From NCBI GenBank assembly GCA_018623405.1, contig JAAZVO010000072.1, positions 1-11,237 on the forward strand: 11,237 nt of DNA. Reading direction: 5' to 3'. Positions 1 through 6,939 of this stretch are shown here, in pieces. The notes beneath the pieces were generated by a model. That model was not told the origin of the DNA. It saw nothing but the letters and a program-made list of their open reading frames with translations, and searched no databases. Position numbers and translations under genes: made by a program. The DNA comes from Crocinitomicaceae bacterium (GTDB taxonomy: Bacteria > Bacteroidota > Bacteroidia > Flavobacteriales_G > Salibacteraceae). How positions within the stretch are numbered: position 1 is the stretch's first letter; each line of letters opens with the position of its first letter.

Positions 1-3000
1 AGCACCTGAAGTAATCTTAAGAAACGAAAAAAGGATGCTTCAAGAAGCTGTTGACTCACTTTTTGATAACTCTAGAAAATCTAGTGCGGTAAAAACTGAA
101 TCTAACAGAGCATTAAAATCTTTAAGTGATAGCTTAAAAGGTAAGCAAGGTAGATTCCGTCAAAACCTTTTAGGTAAAAGGGTTGATTACTCTGCACGTT
201 CTGTTATTGTTGTAGGACCTGAATTAAAACTTCACGAGTGCGGTTTACCAAAATCAATGGCAGCTGAGCTTTACAAGCCTTTCATCATTAGAAAAATGAT
301 TGAAAGAGGAATTGTAAAAACTGTAAAATCAGCAAAGAAAATTGTAGACCGTAAAGAACCTGTTGTTTGGGACATCTTAGAAAATGTACTTAAAGGTCAT
401 CCTGTGTTACTAAACAGGGCTCCAACACTTCACAGGTTAGGTATCCAAGCATTCCAACCAAAGTTAATTGAGGGTAAAGCAATTCAGTTGCATCCATTGG
501 CATGTACGGCATTCAACGCCGACTTCGATGGTGACCAAATGGCTGTTCACCTTCCTTTAGGAAACGCAGCAGTTTTAGAAGCTCAAATGTTAATGTTGGC
601 TTCTCACAATATTTTGAACCCTGCTAACGGAGCTCCAATTGCCGTACCTTCTCAAGACATGGTGCTTGGTTTGTATTACATCACTAAAGAAAGAAGAAGT
701 GATGAAACAAGGCAAATGAGAGGTGAAGGAATGACCTTCTATTCTCCTGAGGAAGTTATGATAGCTTTCAATGAAAGAAAACTTGATTTACACTCTATTA
801 TAAAAGTTAAAATCAATGAAGTTATTGATGGCGAAACTAAATCTAGAATAGTTGAAACTACCACAGGTAGAATTATCTTTAACCAGCATGTTCCTCAAGA
901 AATGGGGTACCTTAACCAAGTGCTTACAAAAAGAGCATTGAGAGACATTATTGGTGAGGTATTAAAGAGAACTAACTTTAAAAGAGCTGCCGATTTCTTA
1001 GATAATATCAAATCATTAGGTTTCTATTGGGCCTTTAAAGGTGGTTTATCTTTTAACATTGGAGATGTAATTATTCCTGAAGAAAAAGATAGATTACTTT
1101 CTAGCGCTGCCGAAGAAGTTGAAGGTGTGATGATGAACTATAACATGGGATTAATCACCAACAACGAAAGGTACAACCAAATTATTGACATTTGGACGCA
1201 TACAAACTCTAAACTTACGCACTCTTTAATGACCAAATTAAAGAATGATAACCAAGGGTTTAACTCAATTTACATGATGTTTGACTCTGGTGCGAGAGGT
1301 TCCAAAGAGCAAATTCGTCAGCTTTCAGGTATGAGGGGTTTGATGGCAAAACCAAGAAAATCAGGTGCTTCTACTGGAGGTGAAATTATTGAAAACCCAA
1401 TTCTTTCAAACTTTAAAGAAGGACTTTCAATTCTTGAGTATTTTATTTCTACACACGGTGCACGTAAAGGTTTGGCCGATACCGCGTTAAAAACTGCTGA
1501 TGCCGGTTACTTAACAAGAAGGTTGGTAGATGTTACTCAAGATGTTGTAGTTACAGAAGAAGATTGTGGAACTTTAAGAGGTTTAACTGCTACTGCATTA
1601 AAGAAAAACGAAGAAATCGTTGAATCACTTTACGATAGAATTTTAGGTAGAACTGCATTAAACGATGTTGTTGATCCTGAAACAGGTGAAGTAATTGTTA
1701 ATGCAGGCGAAGAAATCTTAGAAGAAGGAGCAAGAAAAATAGAAGAAGTAGGAATTGACGAAGTTGAAGTAAGATCTGTACTTACTTGTGAAACTACAAG
1801 AGGTATCTGTAGAGCATGTTACGGTAGGTCACTTTCAACCGGAAAGATTGTTCAAAGAGGAGAGGCAGTTGGTGTAATTGCCGCTCAATCTATTGGTGAA
1901 CCTGGTACACAGCTTACCTTAAGAACATTCCACGTTGGGGGTACTGCTTCTAACATTGCTGCAGAATCTAAAATTGATGCAAAATACAGCGGTATTATAG
2001 AAATTGATGAGCTTAAAACAGTAGAAAAAACCAATGACGAGGGCGACAAGGTACAAGTTGTTATTGGTAGATCTGCTGAAATGAGGTTAATCAATCCTGA
2101 AAATAATGCTGTTATTGCTACCAATAACATTCCTTATGGTTCTGAGCTTTATGTAAAATCAGGAGATAAGCTTAAAAAAGGAGACCTTATTTGTAAATGG
2201 GATCCATATAACGCTGTAATCTTATCTGAGTTTGCAGGTAAAGTTGAATTTGAAAATATCGAAAAAGGAATTACCTATAAAGAAGAATCTGATGAGCAAA
2301 CGGGCTTTAAAGAAAAGGTAATTATCGAAAATAGAGATAAGAAGAAAAATCCAACTATTCACGTTGTAGATAAAGGTGGTGAAACCATTAAATCATACAA
2401 CATTCCTGTTGGCGCTCACATAATTGTAGATGAAGGTGATAAAATCAAAACCGGAGCTATCTTAGTTAAAATACCAAGAAGCTTAGGTAAAACAGGTGAT
2501 ATTACCGGGGGTCTTCCAAGGGTAACCGAGCTTTTCGAAGCACGTAACCCATCTAACCCTGCTGTAGTTTCAGAAATTGATGGCATTGTTTCTTTTGGTA
2601 GAATTAAAAGGGGTAACCGAGAAATTATTGTAGAGTCTAGAACTGGTGAAGTGAAAAAATACTTGGTTTCACTTTCTAAACACATTTTGGTTCAAGAAAA
2701 CGACTTTACTAAAGCAGGTCAACCACTTTCTGACGGTGCAATTACGCCTAAAGATATCTTGAATATTAAAGGCCCTACAGCAGTGCAAGAATATATTGTA
2801 AACGAAATTCAAGAAGTTTACCGTTTACAAGGGGTGAAGATTAACGATAAACATTTTGAGGTTATCGTTCGTCAGATGATGAGAAAGGTAGAAATCAATG
2901 ACTCTGGAGACACTAAGTTCTTAGAAAAACAATTGGTAAATAAAGCCGACTTCATCGAAGAAAATGATGAGATCTTTGGTAAAAAAGTAGTTTCTGATAA

Positions 3001-3406
3001 AGGTGACTCTGAAAATGTAAAAGAAGGTCAAATTATTTCTAGAAGAACCTTAAGAGATGAAAACTCAATTCTAGAAAGAAAAGGATTGAAGAAAATTGAA
3101 GCTAGAGATGCTGTACCGGCAACAGGTAGAACCATGCTGCAAGGTATAACCAAAGCTTCACTTCAAACTGATAGTTTCATTTCTGCTGCATCGTTCCAAG
3201 AAACCACAAAAGTGTTGAACGAAGCTGCAGTAAGTGGAAAAGTAGATCACTTATTAGGTTTGAAAGAGAACGTTATTGTAGGACACAAAATACCTGCAGG
3301 AACCGGTCTTAGAGATTATGAAGATTTAATCGTAGGTTCTAAAGCTGAGTTCGAAAACATTCTTTCTTCTGATGAAACCGTAGGTGACATCGAGTTTGGA
3401 GAATAA
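1..3406 (+). CDS. rpoC: DNA-directed RNA polymerase subunit beta' (RpoC), N-terminus missing
   Basis: This is the catalytic beta' subunit of RNA polymerase, cut by the left edge. The first complete codon is at base 2, the reading frame is open to the edge (APEVILRNEKRMLQEAVDS), and TAA lies at 3404-3406, so about 1134 residues are visible and roughly 300 N-terminal ones are missing. The Mg2+-binding NADFDGD loop of the active centre is at 515-535. The bridge helix follows (MMFDSGARGSKEQIRQLSGM, about 1275-1334). The second zinc site has its first Cys at 1565-1567 and a C-x6-C-x2-C cluster starting at 1787. The trigger loop (GTQLTLRTFHVGGTAS) is followed by a long insertion with sandwich-barrel hybrid motif character, in the position of E. 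coli SI3. The C-terminal clamp region (YIVNEIQEVYRLQGVKIND, then ITKASLQTDSFISAASFQET) is intact. No frameshift or missing catalytic residue is seen. rpoB is expected just upstream, outside the window. Confidence 0.99.
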   Translation, partial: APEVILRNEKRMLQEAVDSLFDNSRKSSAVKTESNRALKSLSDSLKGKQGRFRQNLLGKRVDYSARSVIVVGPELKLHECGLPKSMAAELYKPFIIRKMIERGIVKTVKSAKKIVDRKEPVVWDILENVLKGHPVLLNRAPTLHRLGIQAFQPKLIEGKAIQLHPLACTAFNADFDGDQMAVHLPLGNAAVLEAQMLMLASHNILNPANGAPIAVPSQDMVLGLYYITKERRSDETRQMRGEGMTFYSPEEVMIAFNERKLDLHSIIKVKINEVIDGETKSRIVETTTGRIIFNQHVPQEMGYLNQVLTKRALRDIIGEVLKRTNFKRAADFLDNIKSLGFYWAFKGGLSFNIGDVIIPEEKDRLLSSAAEEVEGVMMNYNMGLITNNERYNQIIDIWTHTNSKLTHSLMTKLKNDNQGFNSIYMMFDSGARGSKEQIRQLSGMRGLMAKPRKSGASTGGEIIENPILSNFKEGLSILEYFISTHGARKGLADTALKTADAGYLTRRLVDVTQDVVVTEEDCGTLRGLTATALKKNEEIVESLYDRILGRTALNDVVDPETGEVIVNAGEEILEEGARKIEEVGIDEVEVRSVLTCETTRGICRACYGRSLSTGKIVQRGEAVGVIAAQSIGEPGTQLTLRTFHVGGTASNIAAESKIDAKYSGIIEIDELKTVEKTNDEGDKVQVVIGRSAEMRLINPENNAVIATNNIPYGSELYVKSGDKLKKGDLICKWDPYNAVILSEFAGKVEFENIEKGITYKEESDEQTGFKEKVIIENRDKKKNPTIHVVDKGGETIKSYNIPVGAHIIVDEGDKIKTGAILVKIPRSLGKTGDITGGLPRVTELFEARNPSNPAVVSEIDGIVSFGRIKRGNREIIVESRTGEVKKYLVSLSKHILVQENDFTKAGQPLSDGAITPKDILNIKGPTAVQEYIVNEIQEVYRLQGVKINDKHFEVIVRQMMRKVEINDSGDTKFLEKQLVNKADFIEENDEIFGKKVVSDKGDSENVKEGQIISRRTLRDENSILERKGLKKIEARDAVPATGRTMLQGITKASLQTDSFISAASFQETTKVLNEAAVSGKVDHLLGLKENVIVGHKIPAGTGLRDYEDLIVGSKAEFENILSSDETVGDIEFGE

Positions 3407-3423
3407 ATAACTAATTATCAATT

Positions 3424-3451
3424 AAAAGGGAGCTTTTGCTCCCTTTTTTTT
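3424..3451 (+). terminator. Rho-independent terminator of rpoC
   Basis: A perfect 10-bp stem (AAAAGGGAGC at 3424-3433, GCTCCCTTTT at 3438-3447) closes a TTTT loop and runs into an eight-T tract ending at 3451. It starts 18 bases after the rpoC stop. The A-run on the left arm gives four U residues on the opposite strand, so it may also stop antisense transcription arriving from the patatin gene. It ends only 10 bases before the DUF3467 start codon. Confidence 0.92.
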
Positions 3452-3461
3452 ACTTCAAATT

Positions 3462-3788
3462 ATGGCAGATAATAATCAAAACCCATCCCAAAAAGGGCAA
3501 TTAAATATTGAAATAAGCGAAGAAGTGGCAGACGGAAACTATGCCAACTTAGCTGTAATAACCCACTCTCATTCAGAGTTTATTGTTGATTTTATTAATG
3601 CAATGCCGGGAGTGCCAAAGGCTAAAGTAAAATCAAGAATTATTCTTACCCCGCAACATGCAAAAAGGCTAATGAGAGCCTTACAAGACAATATTCAAAA
3701 GTTTGAAAGTATGCATGGAACTGTGGCCGATGTTGACCCCGGATTTAATATGCCCATGAACTTTGGCGGGCCTGCAGGACAAGCTTAA
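3462..3788 (+). CDS. DUF3467 domain-containing protein
   Basis: This 108-residue soluble protein has no signal peptide or membrane segment and is recognised as a DUF3467 family member. A 12-residue polar N-terminal tail is followed by a compact domain (about residues 13-90, LNIEISEEVADGNYANLAVI ... HSEFIVDFINAMPG ... KSRIILTPQHAKRLMRAL) and a Gly/Pro/Met-rich tail. The family has no established biochemical function that I know of. The ATG at 3462 is well placed at the conserved N-terminus, with an A/T-rich leader and no Shine-Dalgarno sequence, as is usual in this phylum. From memory, genes of this family often follow rpoC in Bacteroidota. That position, and the lack of room for a promoter between the rpoC terminator and the ATG, suggest expression by read-through from the RNA polymerase operon. 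A role near transcription is inference only. The stop codon overlaps that of the convergent patatin gene. Confidence 0.9.
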   Translation: MADNNQNPSQKGQLNIEISEEVADGNYANLAVITHSHSEFIVDFINAMPGVPKAKVKSRIILTPQHAKRLMRALQDNIQKFESMHGTVADVDPGFNMPMNFGGPAGQA

Positions 3789-6112
3789 TGTAAAGCTCGT
3801 TTATTAAAAATTAAGTATCCAAATTGGAATACTAAGTTGATGGGCTCTCTGTCTTCACGGGCAACTTCTGGTAAGTTTAAAAAGTAATTTAAACCTAAGC
3901 TAACAGGTCCAACGGGGCTGTTGTAAACTGCTGTTGCAGTTGCTATAGTATATCTTTTTTCCCAATTAGAAATTTGAGCAAAAGTATTGTCAGAATACCT
4001 TGCAATACTTTGGTAAGGTTGAAAAACATAGCCTTCTAGCCTAAGGTCGAATTCATTGTAAATATTGAATATAAACTTATGACCTGCTGCAAGGTATTGT
4101 TGCGCCCTAAAGCTTTCTAAGAATAAGGTTCTTGCATAAGGTGTAGGACTAAACACCGGGCTATGTATAACACTTGCAGTATAGTTTCCAAATCTTCTTT
4201 GTTGCGATAACACTCCTTCTAAATAAATACCCAACCTAATGTTACCTTTTTGTTTGTAGTAATTATCGTAAACTAATTTTAGTTGTACCCATTGGTGATT
4301 TTTTCTGAAAACATCTTCAATTAGCGAGGTAGAACCCGGAGTAGTTTTTTCAATGCCATCTACATACCTAAATTTTAAGCCAAAGTATGAGCCACTGCTT
4401 GCAAATTGTTTTCTGTTTAAAGTGCTACGCTCTAGGTTAACATAAAAAGAAGAAACATCAAAACGGGTTACATCTGCCGTATCTTGTTGGGTAAACTGTT
4501 TAGTTTGATAGTACTCATCCCTTAAAGTTCCTATATTGAAACCTGCCTCTATTTTCGATTTGTTGGAAATTGGTAAGCCTGCTTCCAAATCAAAAAATTG
4601 TTCGCTTAAGATTAGGTAGGAGGGTGCAGCGTCTTCAAAAAATGTTGACCTGCTTCTAAAATAATTCCACCTGTTTATGGTAAAGCTTGGTTTAAGGTAA
4701 ATAGCTCTTTTGTATGGGAAATTTACTTTTGCTCCTAAATAGCCTGAGCCATAAAACTTTCCAAAATATAAGTTTCCTAAAAAGTTTATGGAGATATTTC
4801 TTAAGTAATTGTATTGAACCCCAACGTATCCTACGTTAATGGCCTTTGAGCTTAGGTGACCACCAAAATCAACAAAGAAATCCTTTTCTTTTTTTACATC
4901 AAGGCTTAGTTCATAGCCTCTTAGGTCGGGGTTGAATGTGGCTACAGGATAAATACTTGCTATATCTTCATTTTCAAAAAGCCCAAAGTACCTTTTTTCT
5001 ATTTGATTGATGTTTATAGGATTACCTTGAGATTTTCTAAATAACTTTTTTTCTTCAAGTACCTTTTTCACATAATTAGACTGTTTCTCATTTAAACCTG
5101 AAATAGAGATTTTTGAAATTTCTAGCTGAGGTATTTTGCTTTGAAAGGCATTTCTTCTTTCCTCAAGGTCAATAACATCTTGTTCTCTGTTTATCCTCTC
5201 CTTAATTTCATTTATTTTTAGTTTGGTGCTTTCGTATCCTGATTGAATGAGGGTGAATGTATTTTGAAACTCAAACACACCCGCCTCTGCTTCGGGCGAT
5301 ATTAGTACGCCTTTTTCTTCGGGAATGTAAAATTCTTGTTTTAGAATCAACATATTTTTTACCTGAGAGAAAAGGTCATCTTCTGTTGGAGGGTCTAAAT
5401 CAGATGCAACTTGACTTCCAATAATAATGTCGGGTTTAAACTCTTTTTCCATAATATCTACAGGAAAATTGTTGTAGAGTCCGCCATCAAAAAGTAATCT
5501 ATTGTCCCAATTTAAAGGTTTTAGAAAAAATGGATAGGCAAATGATGCGCGAATAGCTTGGGTTAAATCACCACCATCAAAAACATAAGGCTCCTTTGCT
5601 TCAATGTCTGAGGCTACACATCTAAAAGGAATCATTAAAGAATCGAAGTTATAACCGGCTGCTGCCGATGGGCCTGCTAAGGTTTTTAGCAAATCCATAT
5701 CTAGCGCTACAGGTGAAATTAAATTAGTTGGCAGTGAGGTTTTTAGTATTTCATTTTTCGAAAACTTTACAGTTACCCAACTAGCATTATGCGAATTTCT
5801 TTTGAAACTGGTTTTAAACTGATCTTCAATTTCTCCTGTTAGCTTTTGTAGGTATAATTCAGAAGAAAAGTACACAGCCATTTGCTCAGGGGTTACACCT
5901 GATGCGTAAAGTCCTCCAACTAAGGCGCCTATTGATGTTCCTGTAATGTAATCAATTGGAATACCCTCTTCTTCTAGGGCCATCAAAACCCCAATATGTG
6001 CCATGCCACTTGCACCACCGCCACTTAATACAAGCCCAACCTTTTGAGGTTTTGCATGAAAGGTAAATAGCACAAAAACAAAAAGTAATATTGAGGAGAG
6101 AAGATTACGCAT
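3785..6112 (-). CDS. Patatin-like phospholipase with POTRA and BamA-type outer-membrane barrel
   Basis: This 775-residue protein combines a secreted lipase domain with an outer-membrane beta-barrel, the architecture of type Vd autotransporters (PlpD/FplA-like). A hydrophobic signal peptide (about residues 1-20) precedes the patatin domain (about 24-230). That domain has the oxyanion loop GGGASG (31-36), the nucleophile motif GTSIG with Ser60, and DGG (209-211) supplying Asp209 of the Ser-Asp dyad, so it should be an active phospholipase A/lipid acyl hydrolase. A charged, possibly coiled stretch (about 295-325) leads to a single POTRA-like domain (about 330-408). The remainder (about 410-775) shows alternating, aromatic-rich strands typical of a 16-strand BamA/TamA-like barrel. 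The last strand (LVFQFGYLIF) is followed by NKRALH, so the final residue is His rather than the usual aromatic. The ATG at 6112 is the only start that keeps the signal peptide. Substrate and orientation of the lipase domain are unknown. Confidence 0.93.
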   Translation of the reverse strand: MRNLLSSILLFVFVLFTFHAKPQKVGLVLSGGGASGMAHIGVLMALEEEGIPIDYITGTSIGALVGGLYASGVTPEQMAVYFSSELYLQKLTGEIEDQFKTSFKRNSHNASWVTVKFSKNEILKTSLPTNLISPVALDMDLLKTLAGPSAAAGYNFDSLMIPFRCVASDIEAKEPYVFDGGDLTQAIRASFAYPFFLKPLNWDNRLLFDGGLYNNFPVDIMEKEFKPDIIIGSQVASDLDPPTEDDLFSQVKNMLILKQEFYIPEEKGVLISPEAEAGVFEFQNTFTLIQSGYESTKLKINEIKERINREQDVIDLEERRNAFQSKIPQLEISKISISGLNEKQSNYVKKVLEEKKLFRKSQGNPININQIEKRYFGLFENEDIASIYPVATFNPDLRGYELSLDVKKEKDFFVDFGGHLSSKAINVGYVGVQYNYLRNISINFLGNLYFGKFYGSGYLGAKVNFPYKRAIYLKPSFTINRWNYFRSRSTFFEDAAPSYLILSEQFFDLEAGLPISNKSKIEAGFNIGTLRDEYYQTKQFTQQDTADVTRFDVSSFYVNLERSTLNRKQFASSGSYFGLKFRYVDGIEKTTPGSTSLIEDVFRKNHQWVQLKLVYDNYYKQKGNIRLGIYLEGVLSQQRRFGNYTASVIHSPVFSPTPYARTLFLESFRAQQYLAAGHKFIFNIYNEFDLRLEGYVFQPYQSIARYSDNTFAQISNWEKRYTIATATAVYNSPVGPVSLGLNYFLNLPEVAREDREPINLVFQFGYLIFNKRALH

Positions 6113-6123
6113 AATTTACATCA

Positions 6124-6155
6124 CAAATCTATTGATTAAGCGCAATCCGAATAAA
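6124..6155 (-). promoter_or_regulatory. Putative Bacteroidota-type promoter of the patatin gene
   Basis: Read on the minus strand, TAGATTTG (6131 to 6124) matches the phylum's -7 consensus TAnnTTTG exactly. TTTA (6155 to 6152) lies 20 bases upstream of it, one mismatch from the -33 element TTTG. Transcription would begin a few bases after 6124, giving a very short leader before the ATG at 6112. It suggests that the patatin gene can be transcribed independently of the genes upstream. This is a consensus match only. Confidence 0.45.
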
Positions 6156-6159
6156 CCTT

Positions 6160-6933
6160 CTAATGTTTTATTACAATATTTTTTATGCTTAGGACTTCCT
6201 TTACTAAATATAGCAGTCTAGCTCCGTACCAAGAAAAAACCTCGCCATCTACCAAAAAAACTTTTGCGTTCTCAAACAGTCCTTTGTACTTAACTAAATG
6301 TTTTTCCATAAAAGGAAATGGCTCCGATGATAGAAAAACTAAATCAGGATTTAAATTGGAATGTTCAACCGTGGGGTATCGTTCTAAACTTGATAGTTCA
6401 TTCTTTAGGCCAATAAAGTTCAAAATATGATTGATAAAAGTTTTTGAAGCAGCGCCCATTAAGGGCGATTCCCAAATTAAGTAAAGTACCTTTTCACCTT
6501 TAAAGATGTTTTTTACTTTACTTATTTCCTTTTCTATTTCTTGATTAAGATTTTTTGTTTTTGCTTCAATACCGAATATGCTGCCTAAATCTTTATGAAA
6601 ATTATATAAATCATTAACTGAATTAATATCTGAAACGTAAACAGGAAAGCTTTTAGATAATAATTCTATATCCTCTTTGTTATTCTCCTCCTTATTTGCA
6701 ATAATTAAATCAGGTTTAAGGGCTTTTATGCGTTCAAGCTTTAGGCTTTTTGTTCCTCCAACAATAGTTTTTTGTTTTTTGATATGTTTTGGATGCACAC
6801 AAAACTTAGTAACGCCGGCAATTTTTTCTTCTAAACCTAAATAGCATATAGATTCAGTAAGAGAAGGAACCAAAGAGATTACCCTTTTTGGGGTATTCTT
6901 TAAGTTGACCTGATTATTTAATTGGTCAACCAA
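6160..6933 (-). CDS. Helical-backbone metal-receptor (BtuF-fold) protein without signal peptide
   Basis: This 257-residue protein belongs to the BtuF/FhuD-type substrate-binding superfamily (helical backbone metal receptor), whose periplasmic members bind cobalamin, haem or ferric siderophores. The first lobe is recognisable: TPKRVISLVPSLTESICYLG (14-33), GVTKFCVHPKH (40-50) with Cys45, His47 and His50, VGGTK (58-62) and IKALKPDLIIANKEEN (69-84). The second lobe carries YLIWESPLMGA (151-161), LNPDLVFLSSEPFPF (194-208) and DGEVFSWYGARL (229-240). The protein begins directly at the first strand of the fold with no room for a signal peptide, so it is predicted to be cytosolic. That fits a signal-less subgroup I recall from Bacteroidota. 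No transporter permease or ATPase gene is adjacent. The start appears to be TTG at 6933: the frame is closed by the TAA of the preceding gene at 6942-6940 and there is no ATG before residue 159. Six bases separate it from the cystathionine beta-synthase gene, implying co-transcription and translational coupling. Ligand and role are unknown. Confidence 0.85.
   Translation of the reverse strand: MVDQLNNQVNLKNTPKRVISLVPSLTESICYLGLEEKIAGVTKFCVHPKHIKKQKTIVGGTKSLKLERIKALKPDLIIANKEENNKEDIELLSKSFPVYVSDINSVNDLYNFHKDLGSIFGIEAKTKNLNQEIEKEISKVKNIFKGEKVLYLIWESPLMGAASKTFINHILNFIGLKNELSSLERYPTVEHSNLNPDLVFLSSEPFPFMEKHLVKYKGLFENAKVFLVDGEVFSWYGARLLYLVKEVLSIKNIVIKH
6904..6930 (-). repeat. Inverted repeat directly after the BtuF-fold gene start codon
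   Basis: Perfect 7-bp arms (6904-6910 and 6924-6930, GTTGACC/GGTCAAC) flank a 13-base A/T-rich spacer and occupy codons 2-10, immediately behind the TTG start. It could be an mRNA hairpin affecting initiation or a protein-binding site, or a chance match. Confidence 0.4.
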
Positions 6934-6939
6934 AGGCCT

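Noticed and set aside
1345..1390. Extra residues after the RpoC bridge helix (AKPRKSGASTGG) as an unusual insertion
   Set aside because: I recall the same short linker in other Bacteroidota RpoC proteins, so it is lineage-typical.
1885..2685. Two minus-strand open frames (about 81 and 89 codons) inside rpoC
   Set aside because: They lie opposite highly conserved RpoC coding sequence, have no recognisable domain and no promoter, and are shadows of the real gene.
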